DNA of 6,558 bases from an uncultured Thermomonas sp. (GCA_946480065.1 CAMLJA010000112.1:1-6558); one strand, 5' to 3'; shown: positions 1 to 5,795, counted from the stretch's first letter. The notes: generated by a model not told the origin, from the sequence alone. Program-made: numbers and translations.

Positions 1-1
1 G

Positions 2-637
2 CCGATCCCGCCCGCCCTGCCCGATGCCCCCGCCTCCGGCGAACCCTTCGACGACCACGACGCCCGCGCCTGGCTGTACGTGCTGGTGGCCGACGGCCAC
101 GAGGACCTGCTGAAGGTGGGGCTGACGCGCCGGCCGCTGGCGCGGTGGTCGGCGTTCCATCCGCGCTGGTACGAGGCGTTCGACCTGCGGCACAGCCTGC
201 TGGTGGGCTGCGAGACGCGGCGCGACGCGCAGCGGCTGGAGACCGCGCTGCACCGGGAGCTGGCGGAGCTGCGCTGCCCGATGCCGCTCAGCGTGCGCGC
301 GGCCGCGGGCGGGGCCAGCGAGTGGTACCGCGGCGCGTACCCGCGGGTGCGGCGGTTCGTGGAGGACTGCGCGCAGCGCGGCCATCCGGTGCAGCGGGAT
401 GCCGCCGCCTTCCTGGCGCCGGCGATGCGGGCGCAGGCGGAGCGGCTGGACGCGCTGCTGCGCGAGGCCCACGCTGGGTTGATGGACGGCTGGCTGAACC
501 CGGCGCAGTGCCGCGCGCTGGTGGACCTGGTGGACGGCCACTGCCGGTTCGACCCGGAGCTTGCGGCGCGGCTGCCGCAGCCGGCGTGGCAGGACCTCCG
601 CCGGGCGCATGCGCGCGCGGCGACGCTGGCCGCGTGA
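2..637 (+). CDS. GIY-YIG / T5orf172-like domain protein, 5' partial
   Basis: The frame is open from the first bases with no stop and no ATG, GTG or TTG before position 80. A GTG at 80 would cut into the conserved core, because the codons just before it encode Trp-Leu-Tyr, so I read the gene as beginning outside the window; 211 residues are visible. The N-terminal half fits the GIY-YIG fold of the T5orf172/MUG113 type. A LYVLV strand supplies the first tyrosine, KVGLTRRPLARW replaces YIG and carries the following conserved arginine, ETALHREL carries the conserved glutamate helix, and SEWYRG matches the late E-W-aromatic motif of this subfamily. The C-terminal third is helical, Ala/Arg/Leu-rich and unrecognised. 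GIY-YIG proteins include nucleases, but many T5orf172-like members have no tested activity, so the substrate is unknown. The domain call rests on motif reading only. No partner can be inferred from the single downstream neighbour. Confidence 0.72.
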   Translation, partial: PIPPALPDAPASGEPFDDHDARAWLYVLVADGHEDLLKVGLTRRPLARWSAFHPRWYEAFDLRHSLLVGCETRRDAQRLETALHRELAELRCPMPLSVRAAAGGASEWYRGAYPRVRRFVEDCAQRGHPVQRDAAAFLAPAMRAQAERLDALLREAHAGLMDGWLNPAQCRALVDLVDGHCRFDPELAARLPQPAWQDLRRAHARAATLAA

Positions 638-732
638 GGGCGCAGTCAGCTACCTGCACGCTTCAGCATCGTCGCCACCCGCATAACACTCCCGTGCCCG
701 CCTGCTAACGCGGCCGGTCGCATCCTGACTCC

Positions 733-753
733 CGCGGCGAATGGATTGCCGCG
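733..753 (+). other. Small inverted repeat in the leader of the 80-residue gene
   Basis: CGCGGC at 733-738 and GCCGCG at 748-753 form a perfect 6-bp stem with a 9-base AT-containing loop. It ends 12 bases before the ribosome binding site of the next gene. It could be a leader hairpin or an operator, or chance in GC-rich DNA. The rest of 638-777 shows no gene and no promoter I can defend. Confidence 0.25.
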
Positions 754-765
754 TTCCCCCAAAAC

Positions 766-770
766 AGGAG
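766..770 (+). promoter_or_regulatory. Ribosome binding site (AGGAG) of the 80-residue gene
   Basis: AGGAG lies 7 bases before the ATG at 778, the best-formed Shine-Dalgarno on the plus strand here. It is the main reason to call the short, low-complexity frame real and to choose this start. Confidence 0.75.
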
Positions 771-777
771 TCAGCAC

Positions 778-1020
778 ATGCGCAGCACCCACGAAAGCAA
801 CCAGAAGTCGAACCCGTCGAAGTCGCAGTCCGGCAGCCACATGCAGGGCGACGAGAACCGCCAGCGCGACGCGCAGGGCCGCTTCACCGACGAGGACAGC
901 ACCGGCAACCGCACCGCGGCCTCCGGCCGCGGCAGCAGCGCCGACGACCAGCCGCGCGATTCGCAGGGTCGCTTCAAGGACGAGGACGGCAACAGCGGTT
1001 CGCGCTCCAACCGCCACTGA
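778..1020 (+). CDS. Small hydrophilic protein with two GRF repeats, function unknown
   Basis: This 80-residue protein is extremely polar, rich in Ser, Asn, Gln, Asp, Arg and Gly. It has no cysteine or tryptophan and no hydrophobic stretch, so it is probably cytoplasmic and largely disordered. It contains a near-exact internal repeat: RDAQGRFTDED at residues 30-40 and RDSQGRFKDED at residues 60-70, exactly 30 residues (90 bases) apart and joined by a Ser/Gly/Asn-rich linker. A good Shine-Dalgarno precedes the ATG and a strong intrinsic terminator follows within about 50 bases, so it looks monocistronic. The composition recalls small stress-induced hydrophilic proteins, but the KGG motif of those families is absent. 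I do not recognise the family and assign no function. Overlapping longer frames lack a comparable start signal. Confidence 0.72.
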   Translation: MRSTHESNQKSNPSKSQSGSHMQGDENRQRDAQGRFTDEDSTGNRTAASGRGSSADDQPRDSQGRFKDEDGNSGSRSNRH

Positions 1021-1063
1021 CCAGCGCATCGGCGCCTGCCTGAGCAGGTAGCGCGCCACCACG

Positions 1064-1100
1064 AGAAGGCCGACCCCATCGGGGCCGGCCTTTTCCTTTT
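1064..1100 (+). terminator. Rho-independent terminator of the 80-residue gene
   Basis: AAGGCCG at 1066-1072 and CCCC at 1074-1077 pair with GGGG at 1081-1084 and CGGCCTT at 1086-1092. There is one A-C mismatch and an ATC loop. TTCCTTTT follows at 1093-1100. The strong stem plus T-rich tail lies 46 bases after the stop codon. Confidence 0.85.
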
Positions 1101-1174
1101 GCATGTCTTCGATGTTCGATCGGCCGATGGCGCCACCCGCGGGCGCGCCTGCGCCTGCCGTTCCGCGGCGCCCG

Positions 1175-1489
1175 CTACAGCCGCTCCGCCAGCGTGGCGC
1201 GCACCAGGATCTCGTCCTGGCAGAACCGCACCTGCAGCGCGTTGCGGTAGTGCAGCCACCAGGCGCGGTCCAGCGCGTCGGCCATGACTTCGAACAGCAC
1301 CACCTCGTCGCGCTGCAGCCGGCCGTCGTCGTCTTCCCACAGCCCGGTGGCCGGGGCGCGGGTGTAGGCGGTGACGCCGCCGAAGCGCCCGGCCAGCTCG
1401 GCCCGCACCTGCGCGAAGCGCGCGGGCGGGAACGGTTGCCCGGCGTTGTCGTACAGCGGCAGCAGCAGCTGGATGACGTGCATCTGCAT
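1175..1489 (-). CDS. Conserved hypothetical protein, 104 residues, downstream of the glycosylase
   Basis: I do not recognise a named family. The protein starts with a hydrophobic strand (HVIQLLLPLYD), followed by an amphipathic helix (ARFAQVRAELAGRF), the segment GGVTAYTRAPATGLW, then strand-helix-strand units with DEVVLFEVMADALD and QDEILVRAT. This alternation suggests a small alpha/beta fold, perhaps a dimeric ferredoxin-like barrel; that is inference from the pattern. There is no signal peptide. The glycosylase stop lies only 9 bases upstream of the ATG at 1489, in the same direction, so the two are probably co-transcribed. The only Shine-Dalgarno-like sequence (GAGG) overlaps that stop codon. 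A second in-frame ATG two codons later (1483) is an equally possible start. The sequence looks like a real compact protein and not a shadow frame. Confidence 0.78.
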   Translation of the reverse strand: MQMHVIQLLLPLYDNAGQPFPPARFAQVRAELAGRFGGVTAYTRAPATGLWEDDDGRLQRDEVVLFEVMADALDRAWWLHYRNALQVRFCQDEILVRATLAERL

Positions 1490-1498
1490 GGGTGGCCC

Positions 1499-2086
1499 TC
1501 ACGCGCGCGGCGGCGGCTTGGACAGGTAGCGGCTGCCGGGCACCAGGAAGCGCAGCGGCGCGCCGGCGTTCTTGCTCAGGCCCACCCGCGGGCAGGCCAG
1601 CACCGGCGGCGCGGCGCCGTCGTCCAGCACGGTGATGGCGCCGCCGCCCAGCACGCTGCTGCCGTCCAGTCCGCGGTCGATGCCGAAGGCCTGCGCCAGC
1701 CGGCCCGGCCCGCTGCACAGCTCGCGCAGCGGCTCGCGCCCGCGCGCAGCGCGCATGGCGTCGATGCCGTCCAGCGGCTCGGCCGCGCGCAGCAGCACGC
1801 CGGCGCCGGTGCCCGCCTCCGCGCACACCAGGTTGGCGCACCAGTGCATGCCGTAGCTGAAATACACATACAGGTGGCCGGGCGGCCCGAACATGCTGCG
1901 GTTGCGCGGCGTGGGCCCGCGGAAGCTGTGCGCGGCGGGGTCGTCCTGGGCGTAGGCCTCCACCTCCACCAGCCGCGCCAGGCGGCCGTCGTCGCGGCGC
2001 AGCAGCTTGCCCAGCAGCAGCGGCGCCACCTGCTCCGGCGGCCGCGCGAAGAACGCCCGCGGCAGCGGGTCAGCGCGGGTCGGCAT
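1499..2086 (-). CDS. mpg: 3-methyladenine DNA glycosylase, AAG/Mpg family
   Basis: This 195-residue monofunctional glycosylase should remove alkylated or deaminated purines such as 3-methyladenine or hypoxanthine, leaving an abasic site. The family signature is intact. VEVEAY at 40-45 holds the likely catalytic Glu43 (human AAG Glu125) and Tyr45, the base-stacking tyrosine; His53 lies in [16 protein letters not shown] spans 59-67; Tyr75 and Asn85 lie in [26 protein letters not shown] and the terminal [15 protein letters not shown] motif follow. Length matches bacterial members (about 190-205). The open frame runs upstream to 2389, but those residues are low-complexity and unlike the family, so I start at the ATG at 2086. 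That start lies 17 bases inside the end of the upstream 60-residue frame, suggesting translational coupling. It is divergent from an AP endonuclease gene, which would act on its product. Confidence 0.93.
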   Translation of the reverse strand: MPTRADPLPRAFFARPPEQVAPLLLGKLLRRDDGRLARLVEVEAYAQDDPAAHSFRGPTPRNRSMFGPPGHLYVYFSYGMHWCANLVCAEAGTGAGVLLRAAEPLDGIDAMRAARGREPLRELCSGPGRLAQAFGIDRGLDGSSVLGGGAITVLDDGAAPPVLACPRVGLSKNAGAPLRFLVPGSRYLSKPPPRA

Positions 2087-2252
2087 CCTTGCCGGGCTCG
2101 TCCGCTGCGGCACGCGCGGCGCGGTCTTGCATGGGCGGGGCGCTGCCGGCGTCCATGCCGGGGAAGAAGCGGGCCATGTCCTGGCGCAGGCCCGGCAGGT
2201 GGGCCTGCAGGCGATCCAGGACCCGTTCGATGTCGGGGCGTTGGGTGTCCAT
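2070..2252 (-). CDS. Small protein of unknown function, 60 residues, overlapping mpg
   Basis: The ATG at 2252 is preceded by AGGA at a spacing of 9. The first 35 residues form a plausible amphipathic helix pair ([29 protein letters not shown], read in two parts), and the tail is Ala/Asp/Arg-rich and probably disordered. There is no signal peptide, cysteine or known motif. The stop at 2070-2072 lies inside the glycosylase gene, a 17-base overlap in a different frame, so the pair would be translated from one message. The same frame is open far upstream (to about 4325), but that extension is antisense to two genuine genes and has shadow-type composition. I do not recognise the family. It could be a small accessory protein of the glycosylase, or a frame held open by base composition. 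Confidence 0.55.
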   Translation of the reverse strand: MDTQRPDIERVLDRLQAHLPGLRQDMARFFPGMDAGSAPPMQDRAARAAADEPGKDADPR

Positions 2253-2357
2253 GGCGCCGCATCCTGCCTGCGGCAGCGGCAAGGGCGCGCGAAGACCACG
2301 CCGCCGCAACGCCGCGCTTGCCACGCTGGGGCCGTGTCCCTTCCCGCCCGGAGCGCC

Positions 2358-3152
2358 ATGGCCCGCCGCAAGACCCTGAAACTGGCCACCTACAACGTCA
2401 ACGGCATCGCCACCCGGCTGCCGCAGCTGCTGGACTGGCTGGCGCGCGAGGCCCCGGACGTGGTGGCGCTGCAGGAACTCAAGGCCACCGACGACGCCTT
2501 CCCCGCGCAGGCGCTGGAGGATGCCGGCTACGGCGCGCTGTGGCAGGGCCAGCGCTCGTGGAACGGCGTGGCGCTGCTGGCGCGCGGCGCCGCCCCGGTG
2601 GAAAGCCGCCGCGGCCTGCCCGGCGATCCCGACGACGCCCAGGCCCGCTACCTGGAGGCGGCCGCGCACGGCATCGTGGTGGGCGGCCTGTACCTGCCCA
2701 ACGGCAACCCGCAGCCCGGCCCCAAGTTCGACTACAAGCTGGCGTGGATGCAACGCCTGGCCCGCCACGCCGCCACCCTGGTGGACCTGCCACACCCGGT
2801 GGTGCTGATGGGCGACTTCAACGTCATCCCCACCGACGCCGACGTCTACGACCCCAAGGCCTGGCGCAAGGACGCGCTGCTGCAGCCCCAGGTGCGGCAG
2901 GCCTTCGATGAACTGCTGGCCCAGGGCTGGACCGACGCCCTGCGCCAGCACGCCGGCGACGCCACCGTCTACACGTTCTGGGACTACTTCCGCCAGCACG
3001 CCCAGCGCGACCGCGGCCTGCGCATCGACCACCTGCTGCTCAACCCCCCGCTGGCCAAGCGCCTGAAGCGCGCCGGCGTGGACCGCTGGGTGCGCCTGCA
3101 GGACAAGGCCAGCGACCACGCGCCGACGTGGGTGGAAGTGGCGGCGCCCTAA
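2358..3152 (+). CDS. xth: Exonuclease III family AP endonuclease
   Basis: This 264-residue exodeoxyribonuclease III incises DNA 5' to abasic sites and degrades one strand of duplex DNA 3' to 5', in base excision repair. All exonuclease-endonuclease-phosphatase landmarks are visible: Asn13 in TYNVNG, the metal-binding Glu40 in [14 protein letters not shown] at 67-74, Tyr112 in LYLPNGNP, Asp153 and Asn155 in MGDFNV, Asp224 in LRIDHLL, and the catalytic pair Asp253-His254 in SDHAP near the C-terminus. Length is close to the E. coli enzyme (268). The frame extends upstream to 2007, but that part is antisense to the glycosylase. The ATG at 2358 follows GGAG by only 4 bases and gives the family-typical N-terminus. 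It is transcribed divergently from the glycosylase operon across about 105 bases and lies 72 bases ahead of the SRAP gene. Confidence 0.95.
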   Translation: MARRKTLKLATYNVNGIATRLPQLLDWLAREAPDVVALQELKATDDAFPAQALEDAGYGALWQGQRSWNGVALLARGAAPVESRRGLPGDPDDAQARYLEAAAHGIVVGGLYLPNGNPQPGPKFDYKLAWMQRLARHAATLVDLPHPVVLMGDFNVIPTDADVYDPKAWRKDALLQPQVRQAFDELLAQGWTDALRQHAGDATVYTFWDYFRQHAQRDRGLRIDHLLLNPPLAKRLKRAGVDRWVRLQDKASDHAPTWVEVAAP

Positions 3153-3212
3153 GTCGAGACGCGTGGCGCGCCCGGACTGCGTCCGTTGACGCGCGGCAAC
3201 CCGCCGCCCCGG

Positions 3213-3218
3213 TAAGCT
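3213..3218 (+). promoter_or_regulatory. Possible -10 element for leaderless expression of the SRAP gene
   Basis: TAAGCT ends 6 bases before the ATG at 3225, where no Shine-Dalgarno is present. A TTGACG at 3186-3191 lies 21 bases upstream, longer than the usual 17. A -10 element this close to the start codon would place transcription initiation at or near the ATG, giving a leaderless message. This is a guess from position and sequence only. Confidence 0.25.
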
Positions 3219-3224
3219 TCGGCC

Positions 3225-4172
3225 ATGTGCTACTCCGCCCAGGTGTGGTCCAGCTACCGCCACTACCAGCGCGCCTTCGGAGGCACGCTGGATATCCAGG
3301 AATTCGTGCGCCTGTACGAGGCCCGCGCGGAAGACCGCAGGATCAAGATCCCCAAGGGCGTGGACCTGGCGTTCCTGGGCGGCACCTCGGCGGAGGAACG
3401 CCGCATCCAGGACTTGGTGCGCGCCTACAACGCCCAGACCATCGCGGCCAGCGAGCCGGAGTTGTTCAAGCAGGTGAAGCGGCTGGCGGATGCGGAACGC
3501 GCGCTGCAGGCCAAGCCCACCAAGAAGGCGCTGAACGACCAGCGCATCGCCGGCAACAAGATCCGGCAGCTCAAGCGCTGGATCGCCGATGCCAAGCGGA
3601 CGGAGCACGAGCCGGAACGCGACGACCGCATCTTCCCGGACTGGTACGCGCCCGTGCTGACCGAAGAGAACGGCGAACGCATCATCCGCCCGATGCGCTA
3701 CCACTGCCGCCCCGCGGGGATGGACCCGTCCATCGACCGCACGAAGACCGGACAGGTGTCCGGCACGTACAACGCCCGGCGCGACAACCTGGCGCGGTTC
3801 TGGCGCCCGCTGTTCGGCCAGACCCACGCGCTGCTGGTGGCCAGCGTCTTCTACGAGAACGTGGACGACGGCGCGGGCGGCAGCCTGGAGCTGCAGTTCC
3901 GCCCGAAGACCGGCGAGGACATGCTGATCGCCTGCCTGGCCTCGCACTGGACGGACCCCAAGGGGCAGCTGCCGGATCTGTACAGCTTCGCCGCGATCAC
4001 GGACGAACCCGAGCCGGAAGTGGCGGCCGCCGGCCACGACCGCACCATCATCAACCTCAAGCCGCAGCACGTGGACGCGTGGCTGGACCCGCAGGGGAAC
4101 ACCGCGGCCATGCAGGCGCTGCTGGACGACAAGCGCCACCCCTACTACGAACACCGGCGGGCCGCCGCCTGA
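3225..4172 (+). CDS. SRAP domain protein (YedK/HMCES-like), long form
   Basis: SRAP proteins use an N-terminal cysteine to form a covalent thiazolidine link with abasic sites in single-stranded DNA, shielding them during replication. After Met removal Cys2 is the first residue, as required. The other active-site residues have convincing counterparts: Asn183 in TYNARRD, Glu211 in ASVFYENVD, and His271 in GHDRTIINL. A charged block (FPDWYAPVLTEENGERIIRP, about 137-156) resembles the region before the conserved asparagine. The protein is much longer than E. coli YedK (222 residues): about 100 extra residues (roughly 20-130) separate Cys2 from the core, and residues 76-130 are strongly helical and Lys/Arg/Glu-rich. 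The start reads MCYSAQ in place of the usual MCGR. Placement just after exonuclease III supports a role at abasic sites. Orthodox short SRAP function is inferred, not shown, for this long form. Confidence 0.88.
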   Translation: MCYSAQVWSSYRHYQRAFGGTLDIQEFVRLYEARAEDRRIKIPKGVDLAFLGGTSAEERRIQDLVRAYNAQTIAASEPELFKQVKRLADAERALQAKPTKKALNDQRIAGNKIRQLKRWIADAKRTEHEPERDDRIFPDWYAPVLTEENGERIIRPMRYHCRPAGMDPSIDRTKTGQVSGTYNARRDNLARFWRPLFGQTHALLVASVFYENVDDGAGGSLELQFRPKTGEDMLIACLASHWTDPKGQLPDLYSFAAITDEPEPEVAAAGHDRTIINLKPQHVDAWLDPQGNTAAMQALLDDKRHPYYEHRRAAA

Positions 4173-4201
4173 CCGCGGCCGCCCAGGAGGCGCCGCGCGC
4201 A

Positions 4202-4235
4202 GCGGCCTGGCATGCCGCGTCAGGCCGCGGTTTTT
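4202..4235 (+). terminator. Rho-independent terminator after the SRAP gene
   Basis: GCGGCCTG (4202-4209) and CAGGCCGC (4221-4228) form a perfect 8-bp stem with an 11-base loop, followed by GG and TTTTT at 4231-4235. A competing 9-bp stem pairs 4172-4180, beginning in the stop codon, with 4223-4231, directly against the T run. Either form would end the message. Confidence 0.7.
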
Positions 4236-4277
4236 GCGTGGCCGGGGCGGCCGGCGTAGGGTGAGTCCCCCACCTGC

Positions 4278-4281
4278 GGAG
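4278..4281 (+). promoter_or_regulatory. Ribosome binding site (GGAG) deciding the 66-residue start
   Basis: GGAG sits 9 bases before the ATG at 4291. An in-frame upstream start at 4234 lies in terminator sequence and adds an Arg/Pro-rich stretch, so the site at 4278 favours the shorter protein. Confidence 0.6.
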
Positions 4282-4290
4282 ACCCCATTC

Positions 4291-4491
4291 ATGCAGGCTC
4301 GGCTCATCTCGCCCGACGGCATCACCCTGGCCCAGGTCGAGGGACACCCGCCCCCGCTTTCGCTGGAGCACCGGGGCGATACGTATCACCTCGTCCTCTT
4401 CGACGCCCCCGAGGCGCCGTTCGCGCTGTACGCGCATTCCCACCTGGACAACGAGACGGCGCTGGAGTGGGCGCTGCGCGACCCGTCCTGA
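4291..4491 (+). CDS. Small hypothetical protein, 66 residues
   Basis: I do not recognise a family. The protein is acidic and compact, with alternating beta-like stretches: ARLISPDGITLAQVEG, then DTYHLVLFDA, then FALYAHSHL, and a final short helix ETALEWALRD. There is no signal peptide, transmembrane segment or cysteine, so it is probably cytoplasmic. The start follows a good Shine-Dalgarno and comes soon after the terminator of the SRAP gene, implying its own promoter somewhere in 4236-4277; I see no convincing one. The next gene begins about 65 bases further on in the same direction. Amino-acid composition (Tyr, His, Asp, Phe and Asn present, no Arg/Ala/Pro excess) is that of a real protein and not a GC-rich shadow frame. 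Confidence 0.65.
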   Translation: MQARLISPDGITLAQVEGHPPPLSLEHRGDTYHLVLFDAPEAPFALYAHSHLDNETALEWALRDPS

Positions 4492-4501
4492 CACCCAGCA
4501 T

Positions 4502-4517
4502 GCGGCGTTCACGCCGC
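4502..4517 (+). other. Short GC hairpin between the 66-residue gene and the lipoprotein gene
   Basis: GCGGCG (4502-4507) and CGCCGC (4512-4517) pair perfectly across a TTCA loop, 11 bases after a stop codon. There is no T run, so it may be a weak terminator or an RNA 3'-end stabiliser. Confidence 0.35.
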
Positions 4518-4545
4518 CCCCGGCACCCTGCGCGCGTTCCGTGCC

Positions 4546-4549
4546 GGAG
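4546..4549 (+). promoter_or_regulatory. Ribosome binding site (GGAG) pointing to a TTG start
   Basis: GGAG lies 6 bases before TTG at 4556. The alternative GTG at 4541 has no Shine-Dalgarno upstream and itself contains this site, so the TTG is the better start for the lipoprotein. Confidence 0.5.
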
Positions 4550-4555
4550 CCGCGC

Positions 4556-5023
4556 TTGAACGCTTACCACCCCCTGCCTGCCGCCGCGCTTGCCTGCCTC
4601 CTCGCCGCCTGCGCGCCCACGCCCGACGCCCCCAAGGGCGCGCCCACCGACGCCGCCACGCCCGCGCCCGTCACGGCCGCTGGCGATGCGGAACCCGCGG
4701 CCGCCACCGCCCCGGCAGCGGCGGCCACAGCGCGCATCCCCGCCGCCTTCCTGGGCGAGTGGAACCGCAACCCCGCCGACTGCGGCAGCAGCCGCAACGA
4801 TTCGCGGCTGATCATCGAACCGGATCGCGTCAGCTACTGGGAAAGTAGCGGCCCCGTCACCGCGGTGACCGTGGACAGCCCCACTGCGGTCGAGGTCACC
4901 CTGCGCCTGGCCGGCGAAGGCGAAACCTGGATCCGCACCCAGCGCTTCGAACTGGACGGCGACACCCTCACCGCCATCGGCTACGCCGGCGGGCAGACGG
5001 TGCGGCAGCGGTGTCCCAAGTAA
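4556..5023 (+). CDS. Putative small lipoprotein with C-terminal beta domain
   Basis: From the TTG start the product is 155 residues. A short hydrophobic segment ends in LLAAC, a proper lipobox with Cys19 as the likely lipidated residue. Residues 20-62 are an Ala/Pro/Thr-rich linker, expected to span out from the membrane. A folded domain follows from IPAAFLGEWNRN, with many alternating strands (RLIIEPDRVSYWESSG, VEVTLRLAGEG, TQRFELDGDTLTAIGY). It has two cysteines, one in NPADCGSS and one at the C-terminal QRCPK, that could form a disulfide in the periplasm. The FLGEW opening and strand pattern resemble small lipocalin-like domains of unknown role; this is inference. The N-terminus has no basic residue if TTG is used, whereas the GTG start at 4541 adds five residues including an arginine. 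No substrate or partner can be named. Confidence 0.75.
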   Translation: MNAYHPLPAAALACLLAACAPTPDAPKGAPTDAATPAPVTAAGDAEPAAATAPAAAATARIPAAFLGEWNRNPADCGSSRNDSRLIIEPDRVSYWESSGPVTAVTVDSPTAVEVTLRLAGEGETWIRTQRFELDGDTLTAIGYAGGQTVRQRCPK

Positions 5024-5083
5024 CGGGAGCGCTGCACCCCGCGCGCCTCATCCGAGGCCAACGCCCACCGGCCGCATGGAACC

Positions 5084-5109
5084 GTAGGAGCGCACCGAAG
5101 TGGCGCGAT
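5084..5109 (+). repeat. GTAG-headed interspersed repeat, copy 1
   Basis: This 26-base unit starts with GTAGGAGCGCACCGAA and ends with GCGCGAT. It differs from the two copies at 6273 and 6495 by one base (T for G at 5101). The outer GCGC arms can pair. It lies in the 207-base gap between the lipoprotein and reductase genes, which otherwise holds no gene or promoter I can support. GTAG-headed hairpins are the hallmark of REP elements served by RAYT transposases in Stenotrophomonas and relatives. Confidence 0.75.
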
Positions 5110-5230
5110 CCCCGCCGCCCACCACGCCCCACGGCGACCGGTTGCATCCGCCGCCCCACCCACCCTGCACGGCCCGGTAACCCGCCGCGGCACACACTGC
5201 TGCAGCCCCTTCCACGCAGCAGGCACCCCC

Positions 5231-5782
5231 ATGCCCCAGACCACCATCGCCGTACTCGTCGGCAGCCTCCGCAAGGACTCGTTCAACCGCCAGCTGGCCA
5301 CGGCCAGCGCCCGGCTTGCGCCGCGCGACTTCGCGTTCGACCAGCTGGAAATCGGGGACCTGCCGCCCTACAACCAGGACGACGACGCCCACCAGGCGCC
5401 GGCCGTGCTGCGGCTGAAGGAGGCCATCAAGGCCAGCCAGGGCGTGCTGTTCGTCACCCCGGAATACAACCGCTCCATCCCCGGCGTGCTGAAGAACGCC
5501 ATCGACCACGCCTCGCGCCCCTACGGCCAGAGCGCCTGGGCGGGCAAGCCCGCCGGCGTGATCGGCGTGTCCGTGGGCGCCATCGGCACCGCGCTGGCGC
5601 AGCAGCACCTGCGCAACGTGCTGGCCTACCTGGACATGCCCACCATGGGCCAGCCGGAAGCCTTCCTGCAGGCCAAGGAAGGCCTGTTCGACGACGACGG
5701 CAACATCGGCTCGGCCAGCCGCGAGTTCCTGCAGGGCTGGATGGACGCCTACGTGGCCTGGGTGAAGCACCACGCCGGCTGA
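5231..5782 (+). CDS. NADPH-dependent FMN reductase family protein (ChrR/quinone-reductase type)
   Basis: This 183-residue flavodoxin-fold protein should bind FMN and transfer electrons from NAD(P)H to quinones, chromate, azo dyes or similar acceptors in the cytoplasm. The FMN-phosphate loop is clear: GSLRKDSFNR at 11-20 after the first strand IAVLV. The flavin-ring motif TPEYNRSIPGVLKNAIDHAS spans 76-95, and a third strand region has GVIGVSVGAIGT. Length and motif order match the family of E. coli ChrR (YieF), so the fold and cofactor are safe; the physiological acceptor is not readable from the sequence. The ATG at 5231 has only a weak purine match (AGCAGG) upstream but gives the exact family N-terminus. 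It is convergent with the copper-protein gene 59 bases further on, and a shared role in redox or metal stress is possible but unproven. Confidence 0.92.
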   Translation: MPQTTIAVLVGSLRKDSFNRQLATASARLAPRDFAFDQLEIGDLPPYNQDDDAHQAPAVLRLKEAIKASQGVLFVTPEYNRSIPGVLKNAIDHASRPYGQSAWAGKPAGVIGVSVGAIGTALAQQHLRNVLAYLDMPTMGQPEAFLQAKEGLFDDDGNIGSASREFLQGWMDAYVAWVKHHAG

Positions 5783-5795
5783 GGGCGCACGCCGC

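Noticed and set aside
1141..1173. GGGCGC/GCGCCC inverted repeat just after the 104-residue gene as its terminator
   Set aside because: The stem is only 6 bp with a 21-base loop and no T run on the minus strand, so it is within chance for this DNA.
2007..2357. N-terminal extension of exonuclease III
   Set aside because: The 117 extra residues are antisense to mpg and to the 60-residue gene and unlike the family. The ATG at 2358 gives the usual length and N-terminus.
2087..2389. N-terminal extension of the glycosylase
   Set aside because: The extra residues are Arg/Ala/Pro/Cys low complexity, overlap the start of xth, and are absent from the family's usual length.
1103..2911. A 602-residue open frame on the plus strand
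   Set aside because: It runs antisense through the 104-residue gene and mpg and then out of frame through xth. Its product is Arg/Ala/Gln/His-rich low complexity with no recognisable domain.
2070..4325. A 751-residue open frame on the minus strand
   Set aside because: It is antisense to xth and the SRAP gene, both firmly identified, and its product is rich in Arg, Gly, Val, Ala and His with no domain. In such GC-rich DNA this antisense frame stays open by composition. Only its last 60 codons, upstream of mpg, have a separate start signal.
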